A DNA stretch of 64,000 nt from Harmothoe impar (taxonomy: Eukaryota; Annelida; Polychaeta; Phyllodocida; Polynoidae), in contig OX381708.1 in NCBI GenBank assembly GCA_947462335.1, forward strand, positions 9,486,001 to 9,550,000, in the 5' to 3' direction. A program made the translations under genes and the position numbers. How positions within the stretch are numbered: the stretch's first letter is position 1; every line of letters starts with the position of its first letter. The notes under the pieces are model-generated. The model was not told the origin of the DNA. It saw only the letters and a list, made by a program, of their open reading frames with translations, and ran no database searches. Positions 9,864 to 22,541 of this stretch are shown piece by piece.

Positions 9864-10630
9864 ATGGCCATCCTTTGCTGCACATCGGCATCGTCTCTGG
9901 CTACGCGAACTGCATCTTCCAGTGTCTTAATCTTCTTGTCCTTCCTCAACCGTAATATCTTCTTACTCCTCCCGATATCGGTTAACCCGTCCACGAACAC
10001 CTCAATTAACTGGGATCTCATTATGTGGTTGTCCAGATCCTCGTCAGGTGTCTGTTATTCCAGTATTCTTTCTGCAAATATTGCCACACCCTCCTCCTTC
10101 TTCTGTCTCATCCTTCTTAGTAGGCCCAGTGCATGACTCTCGTCCGTGACCTCTCCGAACCTCACCTTCATCTCCCCCTCCAGATCTTCCCAACTGGCAC
10201 CTGCGCTGTCCTTCATATATCTACTTATAAACTCCCCGACTGGCCCTCTTGAGCTGTGAGCAGCCAGCCGTATCTTGGCCTGGTCTGGTGCGTCAGCCGA
10301 CACCGCACATCGTTCTATGCTCTTCACCCACTCCTTGTAGCTTTTTGGCTCGCCCTTGTAGGGCGTTATATTCTTTAATAACTGCCCTATAACCAGCTCG
10401 TTCACCATCCTGTTCATCGAATCAATCATTCTTCCCTCTACGAGCGGTGCTACTGCAGCTTGAGCCACCAAGTCTGCTTCCCGTGCCTCCACCCGTTCTA
10501 TCTGCCCTTGTGCCTGTTGCAGTGCTTGTGTGTCCTGCCTGTTGCAGTGCTTGTATGTCCTGCGCATGTTGTGCATCACATTTGCCAGCTGCTGCTGAAG
10601 ACGTCTGATGGCCTCCTCCCGCTCCGCTAC
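9812..10630 (-). pseudogene. Decayed Gypsy gag, unit 1
   Basis: The minus-strand frames 10055-10579 and 9812-10021 are in the same phase, separated by an in-frame TAA at 10055-10057. They encode a gag-like core: ITPYKGEPKSYKEWVKSIER, then a WEDLEGEMKVRFGEV segment and a helical end (KKILRLRKDKKIKTLEDAV), typical of capsid regions of Gypsy elements. The N-terminal part is frame-shifted by a 26-bp duplication near 10510-10560. No CCHC zinc knuckle is visible. The 3' end is broken by the LTR fragment. Not functional as it stands. Confidence 0.75.
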
Positions 10631-10699
10631 TGCCTATTCCAACTTGAAAGTCTAAGTCCAAAACCTCAAAATAGATACCTAACACCCTGCGATACCTCT

Positions 10700-12346
10700 C
10701 AGTTTAACCAGAAACCTCTAATAATTAGATAATATTTCCACCAAATCACCTAATAAATAGCTAACGAGCTTGCTCATCCTCATTAATCAAGGCTAATCAA
10801 CAACAACCTTACCTCCAACACGTCCACGTGAGATGCCAGTTAGTCGAATCAGAGAATCTCTAATGTATAAGGGTTACTTTCAATAAATCATCTATCGAGC
10901 AGCTAATGAGTTTCTTCACTAATCAATATTAATCAACAAAAGTTTGCCAAGAAATCTTCCCGAAGGCCATTGAAGTACCATCTATTTCAATCAAAAACCC
11001 CTAAATAAAGAACACTATTCCAATAAATTCCTTAATGAGTAGCTAACTCAGACATGGACTAACAAGCACCAATCAACAATAACTCTTCTTCAATCTCTGA
11101 GTAATGAAGCTGGGCATCTCTGTTGCCCGACGACACACAAGGATAGGTAAAAGCATCAGTTCCCCATGACAATACAGTCCCCTACACTGACTATGTATCA
11201 CTGCCTTTAGCTCCCCATACAGTGCTGTTGACTAGTGGAGAATCTGGTACACCACTCTGGATCATTCTGGTTGACAGGCCCCTTGATGGTAGTCTCTGCG
11301 CATTTCAGGGCACCAGGCCTAGACCTCACTCTCTCAGCCGATGTTCTGCGTGGCCTCACTCTCCAAGCAGATGTTCTGCATGGATGCATAAATTAACATA
11401 CATTACATCAGAATGGTTGTGTCCATACCGAGAGGACCATAGACCCGGGTTACCTGGCACCAGCACTTGTTACAGGGTCAACCTCCAATACACTCCTTAT
11501 ATGTAGGCATGTATATAGACTCAAAGGGGTTATTATATAATTGCTAATAACTCATCTAATTTACAATCAAACCACTATTTGACACAAATGAGGTCCGTCA
11601 TTACCCTTTTTGAGTTGACATGCTAAATATTTTTTGAATAAGTAAAAAAAAAGGCGTTGTCCAATTAGGGACCTTAATTAGTCACCCCCTGATTAGTGTC
11701 TTTCTTGGTCATCAATCATTAATATACCAGGTGTGCATGTCATACAAAGTGTTTTTACCATTGGACCATCATCGCATCAGCCTAATTCGGGCACTAATGA
11801 GGCTAAAGCATATTCAGTATGAAATCATATTATGCTAATAAGTGGTGTCATACAAGGATCAATGTGATACCTGTGGGATGGGGAATGATTATTTCAGTTG
11901 GTGCTAAGTGGATATGCGCGCTGACAGTCAGTTAGGCTAATTAGTCAGCCTAATTAATTATACCGTAAAACATCAATTATTATTATTACACTTCATGCAC
12001 ATCAAAGCATTGCATATACTACAAACATTAAAGTGGCATAATCACTGAGCGTGTCCCATTCAGATTTCCAGTACTGTTAAAGTCCACTATGTGGTTAGGT
12101 GTGAGTGGTGATATGGCCTCTTTAAAGTCCTTCCAAATACCATTATTTTTACCCGCTAACTGTAAAGTGGCTGTAAACACGGTCTCACACCACCCGATTC
12201 ACACCACCCATGTGCGTCACAGCCAAGGGTATCGCTGGCATGGGGTATCAATGTTACTGATAAACCGGCTATCGGTGTCTGAAAATGTTGTTGTTGAGAA
12301 TGGGCCCGGTTTCCAGATATCAATTGTTTAGGCTGGTTGGTCTAAG
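10700..12346 (-). other. Gypsy leader, gene-free part (unit 1)
   Basis: No gene seen. From 10735 to 11100 there are three degenerate copies of a unit of about 120 bp (AATAAATAGCTAACGAGC-like and TTAATCAACAA-like motifs). The rest is AT-rich leader, with short inverted repeats such as TTAGGCTAATTAGTCAGCC near 11930. Confidence 0.5.
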
Positions 12347-12350
12347 TTAA

Positions 12351-13236
12351 GGTGGATTGCTACCTCTTGAATATAGACCCACTGCGCAAGTATCTGCGCA
12401 TATAGCTTATATGTATCAGAAAGAGCTAATATTAAATAATCAGATGCATATACATGCTGACTAACCCATATTAAAATATTGTGAAATTTCAAGCAAAATT
12501 GAGCATTTTATTGGACTTTGAATATTTGATATATTTGTAACCAATGATATTTACTATTTCTATCACAAGTTAGAACATTGGAACTATTTACCAATAAATC
12601 ATCATCTAGAATGAATTAGATCTCATTTAGCTACTTGAAATAGCCAAGGGTATAAATTGTAGCCATTTTATACCCTGATTCTAGCCTTTTTACACCTAAT
12701 TTTTAGCTTTGAATATAAGATTTAAACCGATTTTACAATATTTTTTAACTTCAAAGGCCGAAAAAACTAAAAATATGGGTGGGAGCCCCCATCAAAATCA
12801 CTTTTGTATGTTAGCAAATGACCTGAACTATTTTTTTCAGTTAATACTGAATACTATTTTTAGCCAATAATCCTACAAAATAATGCCAATTTATTCTTAC
12901 TCTTTTCCGAAACATCTTATTTTTACCCAGAATGCCATTGCATACAACTGTAAAATTATTTTTGCATTAAAGCTGAACATACAGGCGTTTCACATGTGCG
13001 GTTTTACATTTCTGTGCATAAAGCTTGATATGAAAAAAAATCATGGAAGTTTTCACTTTTTTTTCTATTTTGTGTGAAAAATGAAAATACTTTAATTTTT
13101 CAAAATTCTGTATTTAAAAAAGAAGCTAGGGACCCCACACTTTTCTTGGCATTTTCCGATACTACATGATTTAGACTGCATGTAGAAAAAAAATAGAGAG
13201 ATTCTGTTAACTTTGATCAAAGGGTAGCGACCCACC
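12351..13236. mobile_element. TTAA-flanked element, GGTGGRTYGCTACC ends, unit 1 copy
   Basis: Inverted ends GGTGGATTGCTACC and GGTAGCGACCCACC, flanked by TTAA on both sides (12347-12350, 13237-13240). 886 bp, AT-rich, no transposase. TTAA targets are the hallmark of piggyBac-type elements, but the ends do not look classical, so the superfamily is open. An independent, diverged copy lies at 25906-26812. Confidence 0.75.
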
Positions 13237-13519
13237 TTAAGAACTGTGTCGACAAATAAGAGCAGCGTTGACAAATACACACGTCTGAGTCTCCAGCTGC
13301 GGCTGTGGCTGGGTTTGGTAGGGATCCAAATGGCACGACTAGAGTTAAGTCCTCTTTAAACGGTACCCAGTCAGTGGTATATGGTAAACCAGGCACTTAT
13401 ACCAGGGATGGCACTTTTAATGAGGATGGCACTTATAATAAAGATGGCACTCAAGAGTCTTTATAATAAAATGGCACTGGTTCCCCCTCACTATTAAAAA
13501 TGGCAGTGATACTCACAGT

Positions 13520-14085
13520 AGTCTGATCAACACTGCTACACTGGTCTTCTCTTCTGCACCACCAATTAACACTGCTGCACTGGTCTTTTCTTCTGCACCA
13601 CCAATTAACACTGCTGCACTGGTCTTCTCTTCTGCACCACCAATTAACACTGCTGCACTGGTCTTTTCTTCTGCACCACCAAGTAACACTGCTGCACTGG
13701 TCTTTTCTTCTGCACCACCAATTAACACTGCTGCACTGGTCTTCTCTTCTGCACCACCAATTAACACTGCTGCACTGGTCTTTTCTTCTGCACCACCAAT
13801 TAACACTGCTGCACTGGTCTTCTCTTCTGCACCACCAATTAACACTGCTACACTGGTTTTCTCTTCTGCACCACCAAGTAACACTGCTGCACTGGTCTTC
13901 CCTTCTGCACCACCAACTAACACTGCTGCACTGGTCTTCTCTTCTGCACCAACTAACACTGTTGCACTGGTCTACTCTTCTGCACCACCAATTAACACTG
14001 CTACACTGGTCTTCTCTTCTGTACCACCAATTAACACTGCTGCACTGGTCTTCTCTTCTGCACCACCAATTACTTCGTCCTGGTC
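13520..14085. repeat. 39-bp minisatellite, unit 1
   Basis: About 14 copies of a 39-bp unit (ACACTGCTGCACTGGTCTTC then TCTTCTGCACCACCAATTA). Since 39 is a multiple of three, the minus strand stays open for 148 codons, reading a 13-residue repeat (GGAEEKTSAAVLI). I take this as repeat-driven openness, not as a gene. It lies in the long leader of the Gypsy unit. Confidence 0.85.
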
Positions 14086-14335
14086 ACCAGTTAATTAGCC
14101 TGTTATATAGGCCAATTAATGAGAAACCAGGTTCCTTTACTTAGAGTCTTTATTGGTTGGTGCTGTAGGTAGCCTCCCCTGCTACCGTGCCTCCTCCAGT
14201 ACAGCTCGTCTCGCCCCTAGTCTGCTCACCCTCCTCCAGGGTGCCGCATATATACCACTCCACAGCACCCCGTGGAGGTACCCTACTTCCAGGGGGGGGG
14301 GCACTCACATCTACTATACTACATACTGCAAGTGT

Positions 14336-14556
14336 ACCGTAAATTCTCGCGTAGAAGCCGCGGCTTGTACGCGAGTCAAACTCAGCTTTCTTTTGATACC
14401 AAACATGCCTATATAGGGTGCGGCTTATACAAGAGTTTTTATTAGTATACTACAGTACCAACATCGCAAAATTCAGACCCCCTCTGCGGCTTATATAATT
14501 TGTCAAAGTTAGGGGTGCGGCTTATACGCGAGTTAGGCTTATACGCGAGAATTTAG
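14336..14556. mobile_element. MITE with CCGTAAATTCTCGCGTA ends, unit 1
   Basis: The left end reads CCGTAAATTCTCGCGTA and the right end the near-complement (TACGCGAGAATTTAGGG). The interior repeats GCGGCTTATACGCGAG. Related GCCGCGGCTTATACGCGAG pieces occur at 50033-50080, about 30370-30510 and 63605-63825, so it is an abundant family. Superfamily unknown. Confidence 0.65.
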
Positions 14557-14601
14557 GGTAGTAGTACTACCAGTAGCCGAGGCTGAAATCTCAATTAGTA
14601 G

Positions 14602-15505
14602 AGTAAAGGCACCCAAAGGCGGACAGACCCTTATTCCGGACACCCTGCAATCAGATGATGATTCTGGTACTAAATACATACATGATTGACCATGTAACCA
14701 TACCTATTGGATGCCCTACATGTTGCCTTGCCAGAATCTAAGAAACCGAAATGTATCACACAAAAAATACTAAGGAAATTTCGTTTTACTGTTGGGTAGT
14801 ATCTATTAAAGTCTATAAACCATGCTCCTTAGCAGTCGTGCTAAGCACACACATGAAGTTTAGAGGGTTATATTCTCAGTAAAACAGTATTGACCTAGTA
14901 TGGTGACCATAGGTTTTTAAATAGAGTGTCCCTTTGATAGCATTATGCCATGTACATGATCATGAACTGTTTACAAGTGTAGGTGCCTAATTCCGGACCC
15001 AGGCTATATATAACCAGATGTGCCCTGCCTAGATATGGCCGAAACTACTAGTTGCATGCACAACCTAACTCATTATTCGTGGTTGATTTCTCAGTGTATA
15101 TGTCATGTATGCAAGATCATAACATTGCATTGATGCATTGGGAAGCTTCAGATTCAATTAAATATATAATATATAGAAAAGGAAGGTTACTTATGTCTTG
15201 TTTCAGGGGTGTTTTGTAAGGTGTCCGGAATAAGGTACTTATGTCCGGAATTAGGTGCCAAAACGACAATAAATCAGTCAAGCCTGGTCCATATTGCTGA
15301 GGGGGCAAAAAGTTTGAAACCTAGTGCACTTTTATAACAACACGTATGCCTTTCAGATGGCACTTATTGGGCATCAACAGATAGTTTCTCACCAGATAAA
15401 TATGAAGATGTCTGCTAAGTGTCCGGAACTAGGGTACTTAACTCTACATTGGGTACGTACGTAAGTCTCACATGAGGATCCACACATGGGTGAAATATTT
15501 TGTGG
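14602..15505. other. Leader insertion with repeated TCCGGA, unit 1
   Basis: About 900 bp present in the leaders of units 1 and 2 but absent from the truncated leader at 6856-7220. No gene is seen. The motif TCCGGAA or TCCGGAC occurs five times (14637, 14991, 15222, 15244, 15421 approximately), often beside AAGGTACTTA. No clear inverted ends were found. Confidence 0.45.
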
Positions 15506-15840
15506 GTTTGTACAATATATCGATGAACACAGATTTTATCTTTAAGTTTTTTGGTAGGAAAACCCCAAAAATGCCTTAAAAAATGAAAATAAAAAAATGG
15601 GGTAGGACCAAAAAAAATAGGGTTGGTTTGGATACCTGCACACAACTTTTTTTTGCCCTAACAAGGTCTCCTCCGCCGGTCTCACTGCTTCTGGAACTTC
15701 TTCCAAAGCAGACCGTCCGGTAGCCTGGTCTATTCGTAGAATGGCATCGCCCACTTATGGATAGGTATAAATTTCTCACGAGATCCATGCCAGCCGACAG
15801 AATACCAAATAAGTTTATCCTAGAATGATCACAGCACCAG

Positions 15841-16197
15841 TGTAGCCCTCTGTCAGGCAGTATCGGGTGGACACTGCTGTCAGGTTATCGATCAGTATAT
15901 ATGATCAATGTGAGACAAAACAGAACCTGGTCAGTTTATCTTACTTGGTCTTTATTTACACATAATTATTATAGAGACGGACCTGATAGCTTGGTTAATA
16001 TTACACTCTGAGCACATCCATCTATCCGTTGGGAAAGTAATATGAGCTACTAAGCCAGCCTGCTTAAAGGCCCAGCGCCCCTATATATAGAGCTGAGTAC
16101 CTGTCCCGACTGCACTCTGACTGTTACTGGACGTGCAGTAAGATCTGCGGGTTTAACCTTTACCTCCGGTAGCTATACATAGGGTGACATGGGGTCA
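15841..16197 (-). repeat. LTR2, recombinant LTR shared by the two units
   Basis: 357 bp. At 15848 it carries the base of LTR3 (C, where LTR1 has G), while from 15864 onward it matches LTR1 (C, where LTR3 has T, and all later differences). It therefore has an LTR3-like edge and an LTR1-like body, joined within the 15 bases between. It serves as 3' LTR of unit 2 and 5' LTR of unit 1 in the minus direction. Confidence 0.75.
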
Positions 16198-16387
16198 GCT
16201 GAGTCGTGGCGAATCCACGCACAGACGATTTGTGCCATCCTTCTTGGTTGCAACAAGCACTGGTGTAGACCATGGTGATCTACTCTTCCTGATGATATCT
16301 GCTTTCAAGGGGTCATCTACTTTTTCTTCAATGAACATTGTTTTCCTAAAGGGGCTCTGTATGCTTTGAGTCCTATTGGTGGATGAT
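16185..16387 (-). pseudogene. Truncated Gypsy RT, unit 2
   Basis: Copy of the RT N-terminal fragment, with PWSTPVLVATKKDG and NRLCVD followed directly by LTR2. The same breaks as in unit 1 show that the decay predates the duplication. Confidence 0.75.
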
Positions 16388-16389
16388 CT

Positions 16390-17049
16390 TCAGTATCTAT
16401 ATTTATTTTGAGTAGCTCTGTTTTTCTGGTCGTCCTTTGCAAATAGATCTTCATTTGCCATTAGAGGTTGCTGAATGTTCTTGTAACCCATGTGGCCTCC
16501 AAGTTGCCTCTCGACACAATTGCCATCTGACTTGTTCAATTGTGGTTTTTGATCAACTTCATTAATGTCTGCAGGCACTAATGTTCCAATTACATTTCCC
16601 TTCTTCAGTTTATATGTCTTGCCCTTCTCATTGATCATATTTACCATAAACGTTCTTCCCTTGGTGACAATGCTAACTGTATTCACAACTGTTACTCCTG
16701 GTTCTTCTCTAAGTACTCCTGACTCCGGGGATGTACATAATATGTAAGAATGGTTTGTATATATCATATACAAACCATTCTTGTGGCCTGTGGTCCGGGC
16801 CTTCTTTGCAGGAGCGCTAGCCATGCTGTAGGCGGGCAGTTCTACATCACACATCAGCCTCACGAAAGATGAATGTGCTAGGTCCTGTAGAGGGATTGAA
16901 ACTCCTTGATAGTCCAACGTCTTCTTTTTTCCATTTATCAACATACCTTTCTCAGTGATGAGGTCCCAATCAATAATTACTGGATGGTTTAGGTTTTCCA
17001 CAATTAGAAAGGTATGCTGAATGGGTTGACCTCTGACATGTAGGGTCAA
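16390..17049 (-). pseudogene. Protease-linker frame, unit 2
   Basis: 219-residue frame identical to that of unit 1, including VIIDWDLI and the 16-bp palindrome (16746-16782). Confidence 0.7.
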
Positions 17050-17143
17050 GTCACATTCCCCCCCAGTTGTTGATGCCAGTTTGATTTGCAGAGCTCAAAG
17101 TAATGTTTGATGGACGGATTGTGAGACCACCATGCTTCTTGAT

Positions 17144-17413
17144 TTATTTAAAGAACTCTGCCGAAATGAGCGAGACTTGTGCTCCAGTGTCAATCAACCC
17201 TCGGCTCCGTACCTTCCCTAAAGATATTTTGCATGTTGCCTTCTGGGCTGGCCCATTTTCAGTTATTGTTACTTCTCTCTTCTGTCCTTTGTTGTCATCT
17301 TCATAAATTATCTGTCCCTTTCCCTTCTTCTTGAACCACCTGTTCTTCTCGGGCCTTACTGCGGTGGTGTTTGGAAGGCCCCTTGGGCGTTTAAACCCGG
17401 CTGCTGTGGCCAA
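17144..17413 (-). pseudogene. Retropepsin N-terminal part, unit 2
   Basis: Carries the DTGA motif; same sequence and the same closing stop as unit 1. The Q/N-rich gag tail lies just upstream at about 17370-17495. Confidence 0.75.
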
Positions 17414-17496
17414 CCCTGCTGGTTCTGCTGTTGCCCTCTATTTCCTTGCTGTGGCCAACCCTGCTGGTTCTGTTGCTGACCTCCATTTCCTTATAG

Positions 17497-17803
17497 TGTC
17501 CGGTCGGCGCCTCGGCGTCTTGGGGCCGACCGTTACCTTTGTATGGGGAGATATGGGTCCACTTGTGATATATGCATTAATTATGTATGGGGGGAAAGCT
17601 TGGCTTGGCTAAATGAGAAATAGGTATGTCTGACGTTTAGGTGTACTTTGATGGACATATGGATTGGAAATATGTATAAAGTATTGTGCATATTTATAAA
17701 TAATAATAAATATGAATATTAATAATCATAGATCATAACTATGACGTAATTTTATGTAATACATTGGATGAGGGTAAAATAAGGGGTTTTGTGGCATGAC
17801 AGT
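17497..17803 (-). mobile_element. Partial env-family LTR inside gag, unit 2
   Basis: Second copy of the truncated LTR that splits gag, at the same position in the unit as 9557-9863. Confidence 0.8.
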
Positions 17804-18570
17804 ATGGCCATCCTTTGCTGCACATCGGCATCGTCTCTGGCTACGCGAACTGCATCTTCCAGTGTCTTAATCTTCTTGTCCTTCCTCAACCGTAATATCT
17901 TCTTACTCCTCCCGATATCGGTTAACCCGTCCACGAACACCTCAATTAACTGGGATCTCATTATGTGGTTGTCCAGATCCTCGTCAGGTGTCTGTTATTC
18001 CAGTATTCTTTCTGCAAATATTGCCACACCCTCCTCCTTCTTCTGTCTCATCCTTCTTAGTAGGCCCAGTGCATGACTCTCGTCCGTGACCTCTCCGAAC
18101 CTCACCTTCATCTCCCCCTCCAGATCTTCCCAACTGGCACCTGCGCTGTCCTTCATATATCTACTTATAAACTCCCCGACTGGCCCTCTTGAGCTGTGAG
18201 CAGCCAGCCGTATCTTGGCCTGGTCTGGTGCGTCAGCCGACACCGCACATCGTTCTATGCTCTTCACCCACTCCTTGTAGCTTTTTGGCTCGCCCTTGTA
18301 GGGCGTTATATTCTTTAATAACTGCCCTATAACCAGCTCGTTCACCATCCTGTTCATCGAATCAATCATTCTTCCCTCTACGAGCGGTGCTACTGCAGCT
18401 TGAGCCACCAAGTCTGCTTCCCGTGCCTCCACCCGTTCTATCTGCCCTTGTGCCTGTTGCAGTGCTTGTGTGTCCTGCCTGTTGCAGTGCTTGTATGTCC
18501 TGCGCATGTTGTGCATCACATTTGCCAGCTGCTGCTGAAGACGTCTGATGGCCTCCTCCCGCTCCGCTAC
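17752..18570 (-). pseudogene. Decayed Gypsy gag, unit 2
   Basis: Same two in-phase frames (17995-18519 and 17752-17961), the same in-frame TAA at 17995-17997 and the same 26-bp duplication as in unit 1. Not functional. Confidence 0.75.
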
Positions 18571-18639
18571 TGCCTATTCCAACTTGAAAGTCTAAGTCCA
18601 AAACCTCAAAATAGATACCTAACACCCTGCGATACCTCT

Positions 18640-20286
18640 CAGTTTAACCAGAAACCTCTAATAATTAGATAATATTTCCACCAAATCACCTAATAAATAG
18701 CTAACGAGCTTGCTCATCCTCATTAATCAAGGCTAATCAACAACAACCTTACCTCCAACACGTCCACGTGAGATGCCAGTTAGTCGAATCAGAGAATCTC
18801 TAATGTATAAGGGTTACTTTCAATAAATCATCTATCGAGCAGCTAATGAGTTTCTTCACTAATCAATATTAATCAACAAAAGTTTGCCAAGAAATCTTCC
18901 CGAAGGCCATTGAAGTACCATCTATTTCAATCAAAAACCCCTAAATAAAGAACACTATTCCAATAAATTCCTTAATGAGTAGCTAACTCAGACATGGACT
19001 AACAAGCACCAATCAACAATAACTCTTCTTCAATCTCTGAGTAATGAAGCTGGGCATCTCTGTTGCCCGACGACACACAAGGATAGGTAAAAGCATCAGT
19101 TCCCCATGACAATACAGTCCCCTACACTGACTATGTATCACTGCCTTTAGCTCCCCATACAGTGCTGTTGACTAGTGGAGAATCTGGTACACCACTCTGG
19201 ATCATTCTGGTTGACAGGCCCCTTGATGGTAGTCTCTGCGCATTTCAGGGCACCAGGCCTAGACCTCACTCTCTCAGCCGATGTTCTGCGTGGCCTCACT
19301 CTCCAAGCAGATGTTCTGCATGGATGCATAAATTAACATACATTACATCAGAATGGTTGTGTCCATACCGAGAGGACCATAGACCCGGGTTACCTGGCAC
19401 CAGCACTTGTTACAGGGTCAACCTCCAATACACTCCTTATATGTAGGCATGTATATAGACTCAAAGGGGTTATTATATAATTGCTAATAACTCATCTAAT
19501 TTACAATCAAACCACTATTTGACACAAATGAGGTCCGTCATTACCCTTTTTGAGTTGACATGCTAAATATTTTTTGAATAAGTAAAAAAAAAGGCGTTGT
19601 CCAATTAGGGACCTTAATTAGTCACCCCCTGATTAGTGTCTTTCTTGGTCATCAATCATTAATATACCAGGTGTGCATGTCATACAAAGTGTTTTTACCA
19701 TTGGACCATCATCGCATCAGCCTAATTCGGGCACTAATGAGGCTAAAGCATATTCAGTATGAAATCATATTATGCTAATAAGTGGTGTCATACAAGGATC
19801 AATGTGATACCTGTGGGATGGGGAATGATTATTTCAGTTGGTGCTAAGTGGATATGCGCGCTGACAGTCAGTTAGGCTAATTAGTCAGCCTAATTAATTA
19901 TACCGTAAAACATCAATTATTATTATTACACTTCATGCACATCAAAGCATTGCATATACTACAAACATTAAAGTGGCATAATCACTGAGCGTGTCCCATT
20001 CAGATTTCCAGTACTGTTAAAGTCCACTATGTGGTTAGGTGTGAGTGGTGATATGGCCTCTTTAAAGTCCTTCCAAATACCATTATTTTTACCCGCTAAC
20101 TGTAAAGTGGCTGTAAACACGGTCTCACACCACCCGATTCACACCACCCATGTGCGTCACAGCCAAGGGTATCGCTGGCATGGGGTATCAATGTTACTGA
20201 TAAACCGGCTATCGGTGTCTGAAAATGTTGTTGTTGAGAATGGGCCCGGTTTCCAGATATCAATTGTTTAGGCTGGTTGGTCTAAG
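18640..20286 (-). other. Gypsy leader, gene-free part (unit 2)
   Basis: Copy of 10700-12346. No gene seen; three degenerate repeats of about 120 bp, then AT-rich DNA. Confidence 0.5.
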
Positions 20287-20290
20287 TTAA

Positions 20291-21176
20291 GGTGGATTGC
20301 TACCTCTTGAATATAGACCCACTGCGCAAGTATCTGCGCATATAGCTTATATGTATCAGAAAGAGCTAATATTAAATAATCAGATGCATATACATGCTGA
20401 CTAACCCATATTAAAATATTGTGAAATTTCAAGCAAAATTGAGCATTTTATTGGACTTTGAATATTTGATATATTTGTAACCAATGATATTTACTATTTC
20501 TATCACAAGTTAGAACATTGGAACTATTTACCAATAAATCATCATCTAGAATGAATTAGATCTCATTTAGCTACTTGAAATAGCCAAGGGTATAAATTGT
20601 AGCCATTTTATACCCTGATTCTAGCCTTTTTACACCTAATTTTTAGCTTTGAATATAAGATTTAAACCGATTTTACAATATTTTTTAACTTCAAAGGCCG
20701 AAAAAACTAAAAATATGGGTGGGAGCCCCCATCAAAATCACTTTTGTATGTTAGCAAATGACCTGAACTATTTTTTTCAGTTAATACTGAATACTATTTT
20801 TAGCCAATAATCCTACAAAATAATGCCAATTTATTCTTACTCTTTTCCGAAACATCTTATTTTTACCCAGAATGCCATTGCATACAACTGTAAAATTATT
20901 TTTGCATTAAAGCTGAACATACAGGCGTTTCACATGTGCGGTTTTACATTTCTGTGCATAAAGCTTGATATGAAAAAAAATCATGGAAGTTTTCACTTTT
21001 TTTTCTATTTTGTGTGAAAAATGAAAATACTTTAATTTTTCAAAATTCTGTATTTAAAAAAGAAGCTAGGGACCCCACACTTTTCTTGGCATTTTCCGAT
21101 ACTACATGATTTAGACTGCATGTAGAAAAAAAATAGAGAGATTCTGTTAACTTTGATCAAAGGGTAGCGACCCACC
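20291..21176. mobile_element. TTAA-flanked element, unit 2 copy
   Basis: Same element as 12351-13236, with TTAA at both sides; it was copied with the unit and is not an independent insertion. Confidence 0.75.
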
Positions 21177-21459
21177 TTAAGAACTGTGTCGACAAATAAG
21201 AGCAGCGTTGACAAATACACACGTCTGAGTCTCCAGCTGCGGCTGTGGCTGGGTTTGGTAGGGATCCAAATGGCACGACTAGAGTTAAGTCCTCTTTAAA
21301 CGGTACCCAGTCAGTGGTATATGGTAAACCAGGCACTTATACCAGGGATGGCACTTTTAATGAGGATGGCACTTATAATAAAGATGGCACTCAAGAGTCT
21401 TTATAATAAAATGGCACTGGTTCCCCCTCACTATTAAAAATGGCAGTGATACTCACAGT

Positions 21460-22025
21460 AGTCTGATCAACACTGCTACACTGGTCTTCTCTTCTGCACC
21501 ACCAATTAACACTGCTGCACTGGTCTTTTCTTCTGCACCACCAATTAACACTGCTGCACTGGTCTTCTCTTCTGCACCACCAATTAACACTGCTGCACTG
21601 GTCTTTTCTTCTGCACCACCAAGTAACACTGCTGCACTGGTCTTTTCTTCTGCACCACCAATTAACACTGCTGCACTGGTCTTCTCTTCTGCACCACCAA
21701 TTAACACTGCTGCACTGGTCTTTTCTTCTGCACCACCAATTAACACTGCTGCACTGGTCTTCTCTTCTGCACCACCAATTAACACTGCTACACTGGTTTT
21801 CTCTTCTGCACCACCAAGTAACACTGCTGCACTGGTCTTCCCTTCTGCACCACCAACTAACACTGCTGCACTGGTCTTCTCTTCTGCACCAACTAACACT
21901 GTTGCACTGGTCTACTCTTCTGCACCACCAATTAACACTGCTACACTGGTCTTCTCTTCTGTACCACCAATTAACACTGCTGCACTGGTCTTCTCTTCTG
22001 CACCACCAATTACTTCGTCCTGGTC
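21460..22025. repeat. 39-bp minisatellite, unit 2
   Basis: The same number and order of variant copies as in unit 1, which dates the duplication as later than the last change in the array. Confidence 0.85.
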
Positions 22026-22275
22026 ACCAGTTAATTAGCCTGTTATATAGGCCAATTAATGAGAAACCAGGTTCCTTTACTTAGAGTCTTTATTGGTTGG
22101 TGCTGTAGGTAGCCTCCCCTGCTACCGTGCCTCCTCCAGTACAGCTCGTCTCGCCCCTAGTCTGCTCACCCTCCTCCAGGGTGCCGCATATATACCACTC
22201 CACAGCACCCCGTGGAGGTACCCTACTTCCAGGGGGGGGGGCACTCACATCTACTATACTACATACTGCAAGTGT

Positions 22276-22496
22276 ACCGTAAATTCTCGCGTAGAAGCCG
22301 CGGCTTGTACGCGAGTCAAACTCAGCTTTCTTTTGATACCAAACATGCCTATATAGGGTGCGGCTTATACAAGAGTTTTTATTAGTATACTACAGTACCA
22401 ACATCGCAAAATTCAGACCCCCTCTGCGGCTTATATAATTTGTCAAAGTTAGGGGTGCGGCTTATACGCGAGTTAGGCTTATACGCGAGAATTTAG
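22276..22496. mobile_element. MITE with CCGTAAATTCTCGCGTA ends, unit 2
   Basis: Copy of 14336-14556 carried along by the duplication. Confidence 0.65.
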
Positions 22497-22541
22497 GGTA
22501 GTAGTACTACCAGTAGCCGAGGCTGAAATCTCAATTAGTAG

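Larger units (their letters stand above)
7909..15848. repeat. Tandem unit 1 of 7,940 bp
   Basis: Identical, within what I could compare, to 15849-23788 apart from two substitutions near 15687 and 15712 (against 23627 and 23652). The unit runs from inside one LTR to inside the next and contains decayed pol, gag, leader, a TTAA element, a 39-bp minisatellite and a MITE. Confidence 0.9.

Noticed and set aside
13520..14085. A repeat-protein gene on the minus strand (148 codons)
   Set aside because: Openness follows from the 39-bp period; there is no proper start, no flanking coding and the unit is a plain minisatellite.
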